Under the pieces are notes generated by a model. The model saw only the letters and a program-made list of their open reading frames with translations, searched no databases and was not told the origin of the DNA. From Breoghania corrubedonensis (GTDB lineage: Bacteria > Pseudomonadota > Alphaproteobacteria > Rhizobiales > Stappiaceae), in NCBI RefSeq assembly GCF_003053845.1, contig NZ_QAYG01000001.1:1618078-1682077 (forward strand): 64,000 nucleotides of DNA, given 5' to 3'. Below are positions 45,770 through 55,052 of the stretch, one piece after another (position 1 is the stretch's first letter; the number at the start of each line of letters is the position of its first letter). A program made the position numbers and the translations under genes.

Positions 45770-46476
45770 TGGCGCAAATCGAAGTTCGCGGCCTGTTCGC
45801 GGCCTATGACAAGGCCGACGTGCTGCACGATATCTCGCTCGACGTGAAACCGGGCAAGATCACCTGCCTGCTGGGCTCCAACGGCGCCGGTAAGTCGACG
45901 CTCATCCGCGCCATTCTCGGCCTGACGCCGCCGCACACCGGCAAGATCCTGCTGGACGGCCACGACATCACCGGCCTGCCGACGCACAAGATCGTCTCGC
46001 GCGGCATCGCGGCGATCCCGGAAGGGCGCAAGATGTTTCCCAAGCTCACCGTGACGGAAAACCTGCGTCTGGGGGCCTTCCAGGTCGCGGACAACAAGGT
46101 CATCCGCGAGCGCATGGACACGGTCTTTGAGGCCTTCCCGCGTCTCGCGGAGCGTCGCGATCAGCTCGCCGGAACGATGTCGGGCGGCGAGCAGGCGATG
46201 GTTTCCATCGGTCGCGGGCTGATGGGCGCGCCGAAGATCCTGCTCATCGACGAGCCCTCGCTCGGTCTTTCCCCGCTCTACGTGAAGGAGAATTTCCGCA
46301 TCATCGAGGGGATCCGCGAGCAGGGCATCACCGTCTTCCTCGTCGAACAGAACGTGCGCCAGACACTGGCCATCGCTGATTATGGCTATGTGCTTTCCGG
46401 CGGCAAACTGGTGGGCGAGGGAACCGCCGCGGCCCTGTCGAGCGACAGCGCGGTACACGCGGCCTATTTCGGATAA
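45769..46476 (+). CDS. livF: Liv-type ABC ATP-binding protein LivF (second system)
   Basis: 235 residues; Walker [10 protein letters not shown] (36-44), [16 protein letters not shown] signature, [13 protein letters not shown] Walker [13 protein letters not shown]. Its ATG overlaps the livG stop by one base (TGATG). Energises import together with LivG. Confidence 0.91.
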   Translation: MAQIEVRGLFAAYDKADVLHDISLDVKPGKITCLLGSNGAGKSTLIRAILGLTPPHTGKILLDGHDITGLPTHKIVSRGIAAIPEGRKMFPKLTVTENLRLGAFQVADNKVIRERMDTVFEAFPRLAERRDQLAGTMSGGEQAMVSIGRGLMGAPKILLIDEPSLGLSPLYVKENFRIIEGIREQGITVFLVEQNVRQTLAIADYGYVLSGGKLVGEGTAAALSSDSAVHAAYFG

Positions 46477-46488
46477 GAAGACAATCAA

Positions 46489-47598
46489 ATGGATGTCATA
46501 GAACTCACCCGCTGTCTGGTCGCTTTCGACACGATCAATCCGCCGGGCGGCGAGGCGGAGGCCATGCGCTTCGTCGCCGGCCTGCTTGGCGAGGCCGGTT
46601 TCGACTGCCGGGAGATCACGCAAGGTGAAGGGCGCTGCAATCTCGTGGCGACCCGGGGGCTTGCCGGCGAGGCGAAGGCACTCGGCTTCACTGGTCATCT
46701 CGATACCGTGCCGCTGGGCGCCGCCGCCTGGCGCCATCCGCCGCACGAGGCGGTCGTCGCGGACGGCCGTATCCATGGTCGCGGCACGTCGGACATGAAG
46801 GGCGGTGTCGCCGCCTTCGTCTGCGCCGCCATGGAAGGCCCGACGCCACCCGGCGGCATCGCCCTGCTCATCACGGCGGGCGAGGAAACGGGAAGCGACG
46901 GGGCGAAATGTATCGTTGCGGCCGGCGATCTGCCGGATATCGGCGCGCTGATCGTGGCCGAGCCGACGCTCAACCGTGCCTTGCCGGGCCACAAGGGCGC
47001 GCTGTGGCTGAAGCTCATCGCGCGCGGCGTCACCAGTCACGGTTCCATGCCCGAGGAGGGCGTCAACGCCGTCATGATCATGGCGCGCGCGCTTTCCGTC
47101 CTCGACGGCTTCGTGCCCGGGCCCGTGCATCCGATCATGGGGCCGGCCACCTGCAATGTGGGCATGATCCACGGCGGGCTGAACATCAATTCCGTTCCCG
47201 ACCTGTGCGAGGTCACGATCGACATGCGCTCCGTGCCGGGCACCGACCACGCCGCGATGCGCGCCGCGCTTGCCGAGCGGATCGGTCCCGCTATCGAGAT
47301 CGTGACCCTGATCGACCTGCCTTCGGTCTGGAGCGATCCGGCCGATCCGTGGGTGGCGAGCCTTGCCGGCCTTGCCCGCGATCTGGCGGGGGCCGATCCC
47401 GCCCCGGCAAGCGTTCCCTATTTCACGGATGCCTCGGTCTTCACGCCGGCGCTCGGTGACGTGGCGACCGTGATCCTGGGGCCGGGCGATCCCGCGCTCG
47501 CCCACAAGACCGATGAAAGCGTTGCCATCGACAGACTGCAGCAGGCGCAGGCGATCTTTGCCGCCGCGCTCGGGGACTGGGACGGACGGGCACGATGA
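46489..47598 (+). CDS. M20-family deacylase/peptidase (ArgE/DapE-like)
   Basis: 369 residues. Metal ligands appear in order: His in TGHLDTVPLG, Asp in GRGTSDMKGG, the general base Glu-Glu in AGEETGSDG, the acidic ligand in VAEPT and the final His in GPGDPALAHKTDES, the last closely like the ArgE C-terminus. A dimerisation lid with VTSHGSMPEEGVNA lies between. Cytoplasmic zinc enzyme that removes an acyl or amino group from an N-substituted amino acid. Lies 12 bp after livF and overlaps the amidase by 4 bp, so it probably processes the imported compound. Confidence 0.85.
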   Translation: MDVIELTRCLVAFDTINPPGGEAEAMRFVAGLLGEAGFDCREITQGEGRCNLVATRGLAGEAKALGFTGHLDTVPLGAAAWRHPPHEAVVADGRIHGRGTSDMKGGVAAFVCAAMEGPTPPGGIALLITAGEETGSDGAKCIVAAGDLPDIGALIVAEPTLNRALPGHKGALWLKLIARGVTSHGSMPEEGVNAVMIMARALSVLDGFVPGPVHPIMGPATCNVGMIHGGLNINSVPDLCEVTIDMRSVPGTDHAAMRAALAERIGPAIEIVTLIDLPSVWSDPADPWVASLAGLARDLAGADPAPASVPYFTDASVFTPALGDVATVILGPGDPALAHKTDESVAIDRLQQAQAIFAAALGDWDGRAR

Positions 47599-48887
47599 CC
47601 GGCGCGGTGGAGCGGCCGCTGGGGGCGCTGGAAACCCGCACCGCGATCGCCGAGGGCCGGTTGAGCGCCGAAGCTGCAACCGAGGCGCTCATCGAACGCA
47701 TTGCCGCGCTGGAACCGGAAACCGAGGCCTGGGTCGCGGTCGATGCCGATGGGGCGCGGGCGGGGGCACGGGTGCTCGACCGGGGCCCCGAGCGCGGCGC
47801 ACTTCACGGCGTCGCCATCGGGGTGAAGGATATCTTCGCTGCCAATGGTCTGCCGTGGCGTTGCGGATCGCCCATCTGGGCCAACCGGATCGCTACCTTC
47901 GATGCGGCGTCCGTGGCGATGGCGCGGGCGGCGGGAGCGATCGTTCTGGGCAAGACCGAGACGACGGAGTTTGCGAGCTACAAGCCGTGCCGGACCCGCA
48001 ATCCGGCCGCGCCGGGGCGTACGCCTGGCGGGTCTTCGTCTGGATCGGCGGCGGCCGTGATGTCAGGAATGGTGCCGCTCGCCTTCGGCACGCAGACGTC
48101 AGGCTCCATCATCCGACCGGCCTCGTTTTGCGGCGTGGTCGGCTACAAGCCTTCCTTCGACCTGATAGCGGGGAGTGGCGTGGCGCCGCTGGCGCGCAGT
48201 TTCGATACGGTCGGCCTGTTTGCCCGAAGCGTCGCGGATATCGCCTTTGCGGCCGGCGCCCTGACCGGGCTCGATCTCGCACCGGAAAACGCGGCGACGC
48301 CACCATGCCCCGTCGGGCTTTTCCGTTCCGCCGCCTGGGAATTCGCCGAGCCGGATCTCATGGCCGTATGGGAGACGTTCGAGGCCGACATGTCCGCCTC
48401 GCCCGCCATCCTCTCGCAACCGGTTCCCGCGCACTTCGCGGATGAACTGGAAGGCGCGCTCGACCTGCATGCCCGGATCATGGCGGTGGAAACGGCCGAG
48501 GCGCTCGCGCACGAGGCGGCGATCGCCCCGGAATTGCTCTCTGAAGGTCTTGTGCGCGAGATTGCCGCCGGCCGGGCTTTGTCGTCTGCACGGCGTCATA
48601 CGGACCGGCTTTCGCTGCACCGCCTTCGCGCCCGCGCGTTGGATTGTCTGGACCGCCAAGCTGTCTGGCTGACGCCATCGGCCTGCGGCGCGGCGCCGGA
48701 CTGGAACTCGGGAACGGGAAATCCGGCGTTCAACCGGACGTGGAGCCTGCTGGGCCTGCCGGCCTGCTCGGTGCCGTTGCTTGCCGATCCGGCGGGACGT
48801 CCGATTGGCGTTCAGGTCGTCGGCGCGATGGGCAACGATGCCGGCGTTCTCGCCGTCGCCGACTGGCTGCGGCGCCATTTCACATAG
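47595..48887 (+). CDS. Amidase-signature family hydrolase
   Basis: 430 residues. The Ser-cisSer-Lys triad is visible: Lys78 in VAIGVKDIF, the cis-Ser in TPGGSSSGSAAAV (147/148) and nucleophile Ser171 in GTQTSGSIIRPASFCG. The conserved GYKPSF follows. Start ATG 47595 overlaps the M20 gene stop by 4 bp. Expected to hydrolyse a small amide to acid and ammonia; substrate not identifiable. Last gene of the second Liv operon and the last core gene before the island. Confidence 0.88.
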   Translation: MTGAVERPLGALETRTAIAEGRLSAEAATEALIERIAALEPETEAWVAVDADGARAGARVLDRGPERGALHGVAIGVKDIFAANGLPWRCGSPIWANRIATFDAASVAMARAAGAIVLGKTETTEFASYKPCRTRNPAAPGRTPGGSSSGSAAAVMSGMVPLAFGTQTSGSIIRPASFCGVVGYKPSFDLIAGSGVAPLARSFDTVGLFARSVADIAFAAGALTGLDLAPENAATPPCPVGLFRSAAWEFAEPDLMAVWETFEADMSASPAILSQPVPAHFADELEGALDLHARIMAVETAEALAHEAAIAPELLSEGLVREIAAGRALSSARRHTDRLSLHRLRARALDCLDRQAVWLTPSACGAAPDWNSGTGNPAFNRTWSLLGLPACSVPLLADPAGRPIGVQVVGAMGNDAGVLAVADWLRRHFT

Positions 48888-49051
48888 CCGGCAGTGATGT
48901 GACCCGGGGCGAAAGCGGGTGCACCATTGCGCACCGCGGTATTACTGTGGGATTTATTCAGGTCCGCACGACACTCGACACGGAGACTTCGCAACGAATC
49001 TTGCGTTTCCGACAGGATGAGCCCTGCGGAACGAAAAACGAACATGTGAAG
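48888..49051. other. Gap between amidase and left island boundary
   Basis: 164 bp with no gene. In the uninserted ancestor this stretch would have been directly followed by the tRNA-Ala gene now at 54977-55052. Confidence 0.5.
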
Positions 49052-49071
49052 AAATGGTGGAGCCGAGGGGA
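49052..49071. repeat. Attachment site attL (tRNA 3'-end duplicate)
   Basis: AAATGGTGGAGCCGAGGGGA, identical to 54974-54993. It reproduces the CCA end and part of the T-arm of tRNA-Ala without the rest of the gene. Confidence 0.9.
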
Positions 49072-49179
49072 GAGTCTCTTCCACCGAAAATTCCCGAATA
49101 GAAACAAAATGTTCTTGCCGTCTCAACGGCTTCTGGTGCCTTCTGTGGGTACGCATTTGGGTACGCAGAAGACCTCCTA

Positions 49180-50541
49180 ATGGCACGATCCTCCTCCACC
49201 GACCGCCGTTACCTCGAGCTTCACGGGGGCAAATGGCGGGTGACGATATCCATTCCCCGCGACCTCCAACGGAAGCTCGGAACGAAACTGAAGCACCCTT
49301 TGAACACCGACAGTCTCGCAGTGGCCAATCGGCTGAAGTGGCCGGTGATAGCCCGGTTAAAGGAGAGGATTGAGCTGGAAAGAGGGGGCGGTCTTCACGC
49401 GTCCCATATCAAGCAGGCCTTGGTTATGTCCGACTCTCGCCGCAGCGCGGTCAGCGATGTCGAACTGGTCGCCTCTGATGCGGCCATCATCGAACTGGCG
49501 GATCAAATTCTTGGGCCGGTTGTCGATGAGGGAACAAACGCCGTAACCGGGCAGGTCGAGCCGGTCTACAATAAGGACCGTGAAAAGCGAGCGGTCGAGT
49601 TTGCCAAAGTGGCTCTTGGGCATGCCACTCCCATGGACCGACATCACCAGCAATATCTCGACCAGCTGACGGTCAAGCCACGCACACGAGCGGACGACGA
49701 ACGTGCCATGAAGTACCTCAAGGCATGGTGCGAACTGGAGGGAGTCTCACCGGTTCTTCAGAGCTTCACCCGGAAGACCGCTGTGCGTTTCATGGATGGA
49801 CTGTCAGGCGTTGCCCAGGGCCTTTCGCCGGTGACGCTCAACAAGTATCTGCGGCGTCTCTCGCGGTACTGGCAGTGGCTCGAGATGCGCAATGAGGTCG
49901 AGGACAATATATGGCGAGGGTTGACCATCGCCGAGCCCAAGACGGCGTACGACGAAGCCGAGCGTTCCTTCACCGATGATGAAGTGCGGAGGCTGCTTCA
50001 GGGCGAGGCGACACAGCACATGCACGATCTGATGAGGATTGCAGCGCTGACCGGCGCTCGCATCGATCCTATCGTCTGTCTAAGGGTCTGCGATTGCGCT
50101 GATGGTGTCTTCATCTTCAAGCCGCAGAAGAAGGAAAAGAAGGAACGCGCCTGCCCCATCCATCCCGACCTTGCCGCCATCATCGAAAGGCGCGTTGAGG
50201 GAAAGGAGCCGGAGGATGCGCTCTTCCCGGAATGGCCTGCGCCACGAAAGAAGGGCTCAATGCGGGAGCGGTCTTTCAAGGCATCTAGCCAGTTCACGGA
50301 CTATCGTCGCAAGATGGGCGTCGATGAGGTGGTAAGCGGCAAGCGGCGCTCGCTGGTGAACTTCCACTCTTTCCGGCGGTGGTTCATCACCAAGGCGGAG
50401 CAAGCCGATCAGCCCGAGTCCATCATCGCGGCGGTTGTGGGCCACAAGAGGCAGGGGATGACGCTTGGCCGGTACTCGGCTGGGCCGCTTGTGGATCAGG
50501 CACGACGGTGCGTGGAAGCCGTCAACTTACCCTGCCCTTAG
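49180..50541 (+). CDS. int: Tyrosine recombinase/phage integrase of the island
   Basis: 453 residues. The catalytic set is complete: Arg294 in LTGARIDPI, a Lys in the KKEKKERACPIH beta-hairpin, His396 and Arg399 in NFHSFRRWF, His422 in VVGHKRQG and nucleophile Tyr432 in GRYS. An N-terminal arm-binding/SAM-like region precedes it (YLELHGGKWRVTISIPRDLQ, typical of alphaproteobacterial DUF6538-like integrases). Starts 109 bp inside attL and drives integration into the tRNA-Ala 3' end. Should be active by sequence. Confidence 0.92.
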   Translation: MARSSSTDRRYLELHGGKWRVTISIPRDLQRKLGTKLKHPLNTDSLAVANRLKWPVIARLKERIELERGGGLHASHIKQALVMSDSRRSAVSDVELVASDAAIIELADQILGPVVDEGTNAVTGQVEPVYNKDREKRAVEFAKVALGHATPMDRHHQQYLDQLTVKPRTRADDERAMKYLKAWCELEGVSPVLQSFTRKTAVRFMDGLSGVAQGLSPVTLNKYLRRLSRYWQWLEMRNEVEDNIWRGLTIAEPKTAYDEAERSFTDDEVRRLLQGEATQHMHDLMRIAALTGARIDPIVCLRVCDCADGVFIFKPQKKEKKERACPIHPDLAAIIERRVEGKEPEDALFPEWPAPRKKGSMRERSFKASSQFTDYRRKMGVDEVVSGKRRSLVNFHSFRRWFITKAEQADQPESIIAAVVGHKRQGMTLGRYSAGPLVDQARRCVEAVNLPCP

Positions 50542-50867
50542 GGATGACGGATCGAGGGGCTCTTGACGTTACTGCCCGAACGAGAGGCATCAGCGCCTCA
50601 CATTTTTCCCCACCCACGTTTTTCCGGCTGGGCATCATAGAAGCCCCCTGAGAGACTCATAGAAGGCAACGGGTCTCTTTGGAGCACTGTGGGTGGCGAG
50701 CGGTCAGGATGACTCCCTGTGAGTCTCCCAAAAGGCTTCGCGGCCGTGCAGGTGCTTTGCAGGGCATCGTTGGCGTAATGCTGTCTGCTTTGGTCGGTTG
50801 GCGGGGACGTATCTGAGGCCTTCGCCTCTGGCCCTTCAAAGGTATTTGGGGCAAACGGAAGAGCCGC
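50542..50867. other. Gene-free stretch in the island
   Basis: 326 bp between the integrase and the convergent ClpP-like gene. Small frames occur on both strands but none has a ribosome site or family features. Confidence 0.4.
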
Positions 50868-52019
50868 TCATTCCCCGCAGCAGACACGCTTCACATAGGT
50901 GTTGCCGAGGGTCACGAAGCTGTCCTGCGGGATTTCGCCCTTGCTCTTGAGAAGTCTGGTCAGACCGATAGCCTTGTCAACTTCATAGCTGTCGCCGACC
51001 GTGACGGCGTACCAGCCATTCGTGGCCACGAACACGGAAGCCTTCAGCGGGAATGCTCGAGCAAAGGTGTTCGCGTCATAGGCGTTGTCGAAGCTCTTGA
51101 TTTGGATGAGGCGCTGATAGCCCGGGGTGCCATCGAACTGATCCACGCGCACCCAAGTGTGGTGCAGGAAACCTGTGCGACCGTCTGCGCGGACGCGGTA
51201 CCAGCGGTCGGAGTCGCTAAGGATGGTTATGCGGGTGCCGTTCTTGAGCGTTGCGGCGTCCTCGGCTTTGGTGCCGGGCGAGGTCTTTAGATGCACCGCT
51301 CCCTTGGGATGACGCACGTATCCTGACCGCGCTGTTGGCAATGCGGGGGCTTTCCCGGAGGCATCCAACTGCGCCGTTGGCTTGTGAAACGGATTGTCCG
51401 TTACCTGTGGCGGCGGACTTCTTCTGGGTGATGTGGCATTGCCGACCCACGTCACGCGATACCGCGCCATCTCCTCGCGAGAGAGGTAGCGCATGTCGTT
51501 CGCCTCAGTCTTGAGGGAAAGCTGGAGAAGCGAAGGGTCAACTCCCATCTCCACCATGTAAGCGACAATGTCCGCCGTCATCTCTTGGATCACTGAGACC
51601 GCGACGTCCGCGTCCGGTGTAAACCCAGGTGAGAATGTGGACTTGTGAACACCGATTGCCCCGGCTTCGGCTCCTCGATTGACGCCGCCCATGAAGGCGA
51701 GTGCGCATGCCGAGCTGCATTCCAGCATGCGCAGTTGCAGGGTCGAGAGGTTCAGTTTGCGTATGATGCGTCCAAGCTCCATCGCCTTGGCAACGTTGCC
51801 TCCGGGGCTTTGGAAGCTGATGAACATGGGCTCGTGGATGATGGCCTGCGCGGCAAAGGTGGCCAAGTCATCATCGTGGTCGAACGTGCCCGATACGAGG
51901 ATAAACTTCAGGCCGTCGTTGGTCGTTTCGGGCACGAAGTCGAGCTTCGCTTGCACCCCCGTGGCAGCAACGGTTGCAGCGAAAAAAGTGAACGCCATCA
52001 TCAGGCTTGAAATACGCAT
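50868..52019 (-). CDS. Secreted ClpP-like serine protease-fold protein with SH3b domain
   Basis: 383 residues. Signal peptide 1-24 (FFAATVAATGVQA). Residues ~35-200 are a ClpP/crotonase-like fold, with SPGGN (71-75) as oxyanion loop, Ser103 in ECSSACALAFMGG, His125 in AIGVHKS, and a Tyr/Asp-rich end. A proline-rich linker (~205-235) leads to a bacterial SH3 region at ~240-300 (HLKTSPGTKAEDAATLKNGTRITIL...GRTGFLHHTWV) and a SPOR-like C-terminus. Such proteins are usually periplasmic and of unknown substrate; the SH3/SPOR parts point to the cell wall. It is cargo of the island. Confidence 0.75.
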   Translation of the reverse strand: MRISSLMMAFTFFAATVAATGVQAKLDFVPETTNDGLKFILVSGTFDHDDDLATFAAQAIIHEPMFISFQSPGGNVAKAMELGRIIRKLNLSTLQLRMLECSSACALAFMGGVNRGAEAGAIGVHKSTFSPGFTPDADVAVSVIQEMTADIVAYMVEMGVDPSLLQLSLKTEANDMRYLSREEMARYRVTWVGNATSPRRSPPPQVTDNPFHKPTAQLDASGKAPALPTARSGYVRHPKGAVHLKTSPGTKAEDAATLKNGTRITILSDSDRWYRVRADGRTGFLHHTWVRVDQFDGTPGYQRLIQIKSFDNAYDANTFARAFPLKASVFVATNGWYAVTVGDSYEVDKAIGLTRLLKSKGEIPQDSFVTLGNTYVKRVCCGE

Positions 52020-52061
52020 ACTTCCGCCCCGATACCCCGCCGGATCTCTCCTCGTATCAGC

Positions 52062-52438
52062 CTAGCACGTCAACTCTACACGCCAAGATGCCGTTGCCAA
52101 GACCCGCAGCCGTCGGCATGCGTCCAGTGTGCCGCCGTTCTTGCGGATGCTCGGGATATCCTCGCGGGTCACCCAGTCCTGAAAGGGCTTGGCCTCCGGC
52201 TTGTCGCTGCGCATGATTAGCTTGTAGAGGCCACTTTCCGAAAGGTGATGCATCTGTCGTAGCTGGACGCGCCCGTTCGAGAGATCCACTTGCATCCGAT
52301 GTAAGCGAACCTCATCGGCAGAGGGCGTGGAGAACCGCTTCGGAGTGAAGCACACACTCCCGACCATGCGTCGATAGCAATATCTAACGTACGGCCAACA
52401 TCCTGTACTGTGAACCACGGCTTCCCGTCGATCTCCAT
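52062..52438 (-). pseudogene. BRO-N-type phage antirepressor, frameshifted remnant
   Basis: Two overlapping frames together spell a BRO-N domain. The frame ending at 52217 begins MEIDGKPWFTVQDVGRTLDI, the usual BRO-N beginning. The frame ending at 52062 gives HHLSESGLYKLIMRSDKPEAKPFQDWVTREDIPSIRKNGG, the usual second half. No single frame covers both, so a frameshift or deletion near 52330-52380 has broken the gene. It is a phage-derived relic and supports a prophage origin for the island. Confidence 0.7.
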
Positions 52439-53137
52439 GACGCGGACGACGGGGGTGTGGAAGTCGTGACTGGGCTGGGTTGAAAGGCAGTCACCTAGAA
52501 CATCAAACGCTGCTCATCACAGTCCACTCAGGAGGAGGTTTTGAAGGACGTGCTGGGGCAGGGGCGGGTTTGAAACGTAGTCACTCAGTGGGGGATGATA
52601 CATGTCAGGAGTGTTCTTTAAGAGACTTAAGGATGGTGCTGGGTTGCCGTTCCCGTGACCGTCAAGGCCTGCGGCAGTGCAGTCCCTGAGCCCCAAGACG
52701 CCCATCGTGCCGCCAAGAGCGCAAGAGTGTCCTGCCGGTGTTCTCTGGTGGAACGCCACCCCGCACACCAAGCCCATCACCTCGGATGCTCCCCGCTCTG
52801 GTTGGTGGACGGCATCGACGCTCCACTAAGACAGACAGGGCGGGGTGGTCGTTTTCTAAGACGCCGCGCCATGCGAAAGACGCCTGAGGCTCCCCGGCTT
52901 CTCCGTAGCCTCTGATGACCCTTAGGCACCCGCGACCATTTCGGGGAAAAATCTGTTGGCTTATATCGATAGAGTTGCGCGGCAGCTTTCCCCCATACGG
53001 GGGTAGGGCTGCTGCTGCGACCTATACCGGGCGCTTCAACGCCGGAGACGGCGAGTCTCCGACGACTAAGCAGCGCTGTCTCAATTGGGTGCACCCCTGA
53101 GGGGCACTTAGGTGTGACATCGTGCCAAGTGATTTCG
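52439..53137. other. Gene-poor island DNA
   Basis: About 700 bp. Several small frames exist (for example 52655-52915 and 52777-53094) but they lack family features, ribosome sites and consistent codon use. Two loosely similar 20-bp blocks occur at 52478-52497 (TTGAAAGGCAGTCACCTAG) and 52570-52590 (TTGAAACGTAGTCACTCAG). This looks like degraded prophage sequence. Confidence 0.45.
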
Positions 53138-53200
53138 CGTCACAATAGGGTTGCTGCAGCTGTTATGTGACGATATGCAGTATGGGTCTAACCCTATTGT
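53138..53200. repeat. Nested inverted repeats upstream of the serine recombinase (res-like site)
   Basis: CGTCACA (53138-53144) faces TGTGACG (53166-53172), and ACAATAGGGTT (53142-53152) faces AACCCTATTGT (53190-53200). The second pair ends 14 bp before the recombinase start codon. Such dyads are where Tn3-type resolvases and invertases bind their own promoter and crossover site. Confidence 0.6.
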
Positions 53201-53214
53201 TACAGGAGGGACTC

Positions 53215-53775
53215 ATGTCCCGCATTGGCTACGCTCGCGTTTCAACCGCTGACCAACACACCGATACTCAGGTCGAGCGGCTCAAGGCAGCCGGGTGCAG
53301 TCCTGTCCGGCAAGAGAAGGCGAGCGGGAAGAGCCGGGAAGGGCGTGACGAGCTTGCAGCTATCCTCGACTTCATTCGCGAAGGCGATGAGCTGGTGGTG
53401 GTGAAGCTCGACCGGCTGGGGCGTTCCACGCGGGACGTCCTCAACCTCGTCCATGAACTGGAAGAGCGCGGCGCATCCCTGCGGGTTCTGGAGCCCGAGT
53501 TCTCAACGGGCGATGGGACCGGTCGCATCCTCGTCACCGTGCTCGGGATGGTGGCGGAAATGGAGCGTGAGTTTATCAAGGAGCGCCAAAGGGCCGGGAT
53601 CGATGCTGCCAAGGCCAAAGGGGTCTACAAGGGCCGCAAGGCGTCGGTGCCGGTGGAGCGTGTCAGGGAACTTGCCTCGGAGGGATGCGGAGCGACTGCC
53701 ATCGCGCAAGCGCTGGGGATCTCAAGGATGAGTGTCTATCGGGCTTTGGATGGCGTGGTGGCGTCGTCGGAGTAG
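53215..53775 (+). CDS. Serine recombinase, resolvase/invertase family
   Basis: 186 residues, Pin/Tn3-resolvase length. The N-terminal catalytic domain has the nucleophile Ser in IGYARVSTADQ, and the Arg cluster in VVKLDRLGRSTRDVLNLV; the long E-helix region (MVAEMEREFIKERQRAGIDAAKAKG) leads to a C-terminal helix-turn-helix (GATAIAQALGISRMSVYRAL). ATG 53215 follows AGGAGGG at 53204-53210. It could resolve or invert DNA around the repeats upstream. Confidence 0.9.
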   Translation: MSRIGYARVSTADQHTDTQVERLKAAGCSPVRQEKASGKSREGRDELAAILDFIREGDELVVVKLDRLGRSTRDVLNLVHELEERGASLRVLEPEFSTGDGTGRILVTVLGMVAEMEREFIKERQRAGIDAAKAKGVYKGRKASVPVERVRELASEGCGATAIAQALGISRMSVYRALDGVVASSE

Positions 53776-53898
53776 ATTCCGCTTCTATCGCGACTTCCTA
53801 ATTTTCTACTCCTTCATTTTTTAGGTTGTCGAGTGTGTCCACCCCGCATAGATTTGCATGATAAGTAATTCATATTACTCATACTTAAAGCAAGCTCA

Positions 53899-54729
53899 AT
53901 GATACCCGTCAGCGCGATTCTAACACTTAAAATTGAGACTGAAGAGCCAATCGAATTAGATGCGTTCGTCGGCGCTTTTACTTCGATAGCCGAAGAATAT
54001 AGGAGAAGTATCCGGGAATATCATCCGGATATAGAAGGCGATTCGCGTATCTATGTTAAGGAAATAAGAAAAGGGTCATATGAGGCGGATCTGATACCGC
54101 TCGTTGCTGCTGCGGCGGCTCCCTTGGTTTCCAGTATGGATCAGCTTTTGATTGCCGAGCAATTTGTTCGCACGTGGGGTGCGCGGATCAAAGCGTTAGC
54201 ATCGGGTAAGTTCGATGGTTGGGAGCCAACCAAGGGCGAGCTTGCAACGTTGGCGAATGCAACCAAAGCCATTGCGACAGACCCAAATGCATCGTCGACG
54301 TTATCAGCTGTTCGATACAGAGACGGGCGTCGAGACGTTGAAGCTTCTTTTGTGTTTTCAACACCGGACGCAGTTCGGGCTCAAGCGTCTATAGATGCCG
54401 CATATCGAGCGCTCGAAGCGACTGACCACTCTGAGTATCGGCGGGTATTAATGGTTTTCACGCGATCTGATATAGGTAGCGCTCGCGTTGGCAGGCGATC
54501 TGCTGATCGTGTGAAGATTGAAGAGCTTTCTCCCAAGCCTCTTGCGGTTATGTATGCATCGGACCTTGCTAAGGACCGTATAAAACATGAGATTAGAGAG
54601 AGCGATGATAATATCTACAAAAAAGGATTTGTTGTTGATGTAAATGTTCGTACGCTTAACGGTAAGCCGTCTGTGTATGCGGTAACTAATGTTCACGAGA
54701 TTATAGAATTACCTGACGATGACGAATAG
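53899..54729 (+). CDS. Unknown AT-rich island protein
   Basis: 276 residues from ATG 53899. Not recognised. No signal peptide; one weakly hydrophobic Ala-rich stretch at ~70-85 (DLIPLVAAAAAPLVSSMDQ). The N-terminal third reads like an alpha-beta domain (ILTLKIETEEPIELDAFVGAFTSIAEEYRRSIREY), the C-terminal third has VVDVNVRTLNGKPSVYAVTNVHEIIELPDDDE. Base composition is clearly lower in GC than neighbouring core genes, suggesting recent transfer. It is the last gene before attR, a usual position for accessory cargo such as defence or toxin genes, but no such domain can be identified. Confidence 0.7.
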   Translation: MIPVSAILTLKIETEEPIELDAFVGAFTSIAEEYRRSIREYHPDIEGDSRIYVKEIRKGSYEADLIPLVAAAAAPLVSSMDQLLIAEQFVRTWGARIKALASGKFDGWEPTKGELATLANATKAIATDPNASSTLSAVRYRDGRRDVEASFVFSTPDAVRAQASIDAAYRALEATDHSEYRRVLMVFTRSDIGSARVGRRSADRVKIEELSPKPLAVMYASDLAKDRIKHEIRESDDNIYKKGFVVDVNVRTLNGKPSVYAVTNVHEIIELPDDDE

Positions 54730-54976
54730 GTGGTGTGCGAGCGTCTCAACAACTTTCCATCTTACCATATTGCGATGTTGACATTGCGCAGTCCGATCGG
54801 TGCGGCATTGCTGATAGCTTCAGCTCTTGCGCATGTGTAGACGCAAGGGGCGGCGTAATCAAAATTCTTGCATCGGGAGCGGGTACGCAGCCTGGGTACG
54901 AATGTGGGTACGCACTGCCTCGCACCGTTCGGCTAAGGCATTGAAATAATTTCGCGATTTTAAATGGAAAACCAAA

Positions 54977-55052
<76 letters not shown>

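Noticed and set aside
52655-53094. Small open frames in the island between the BRO remnant and the recombinase
   Set aside because: No ribosome sites, overlapping frames on both strands, no recognisable domain.
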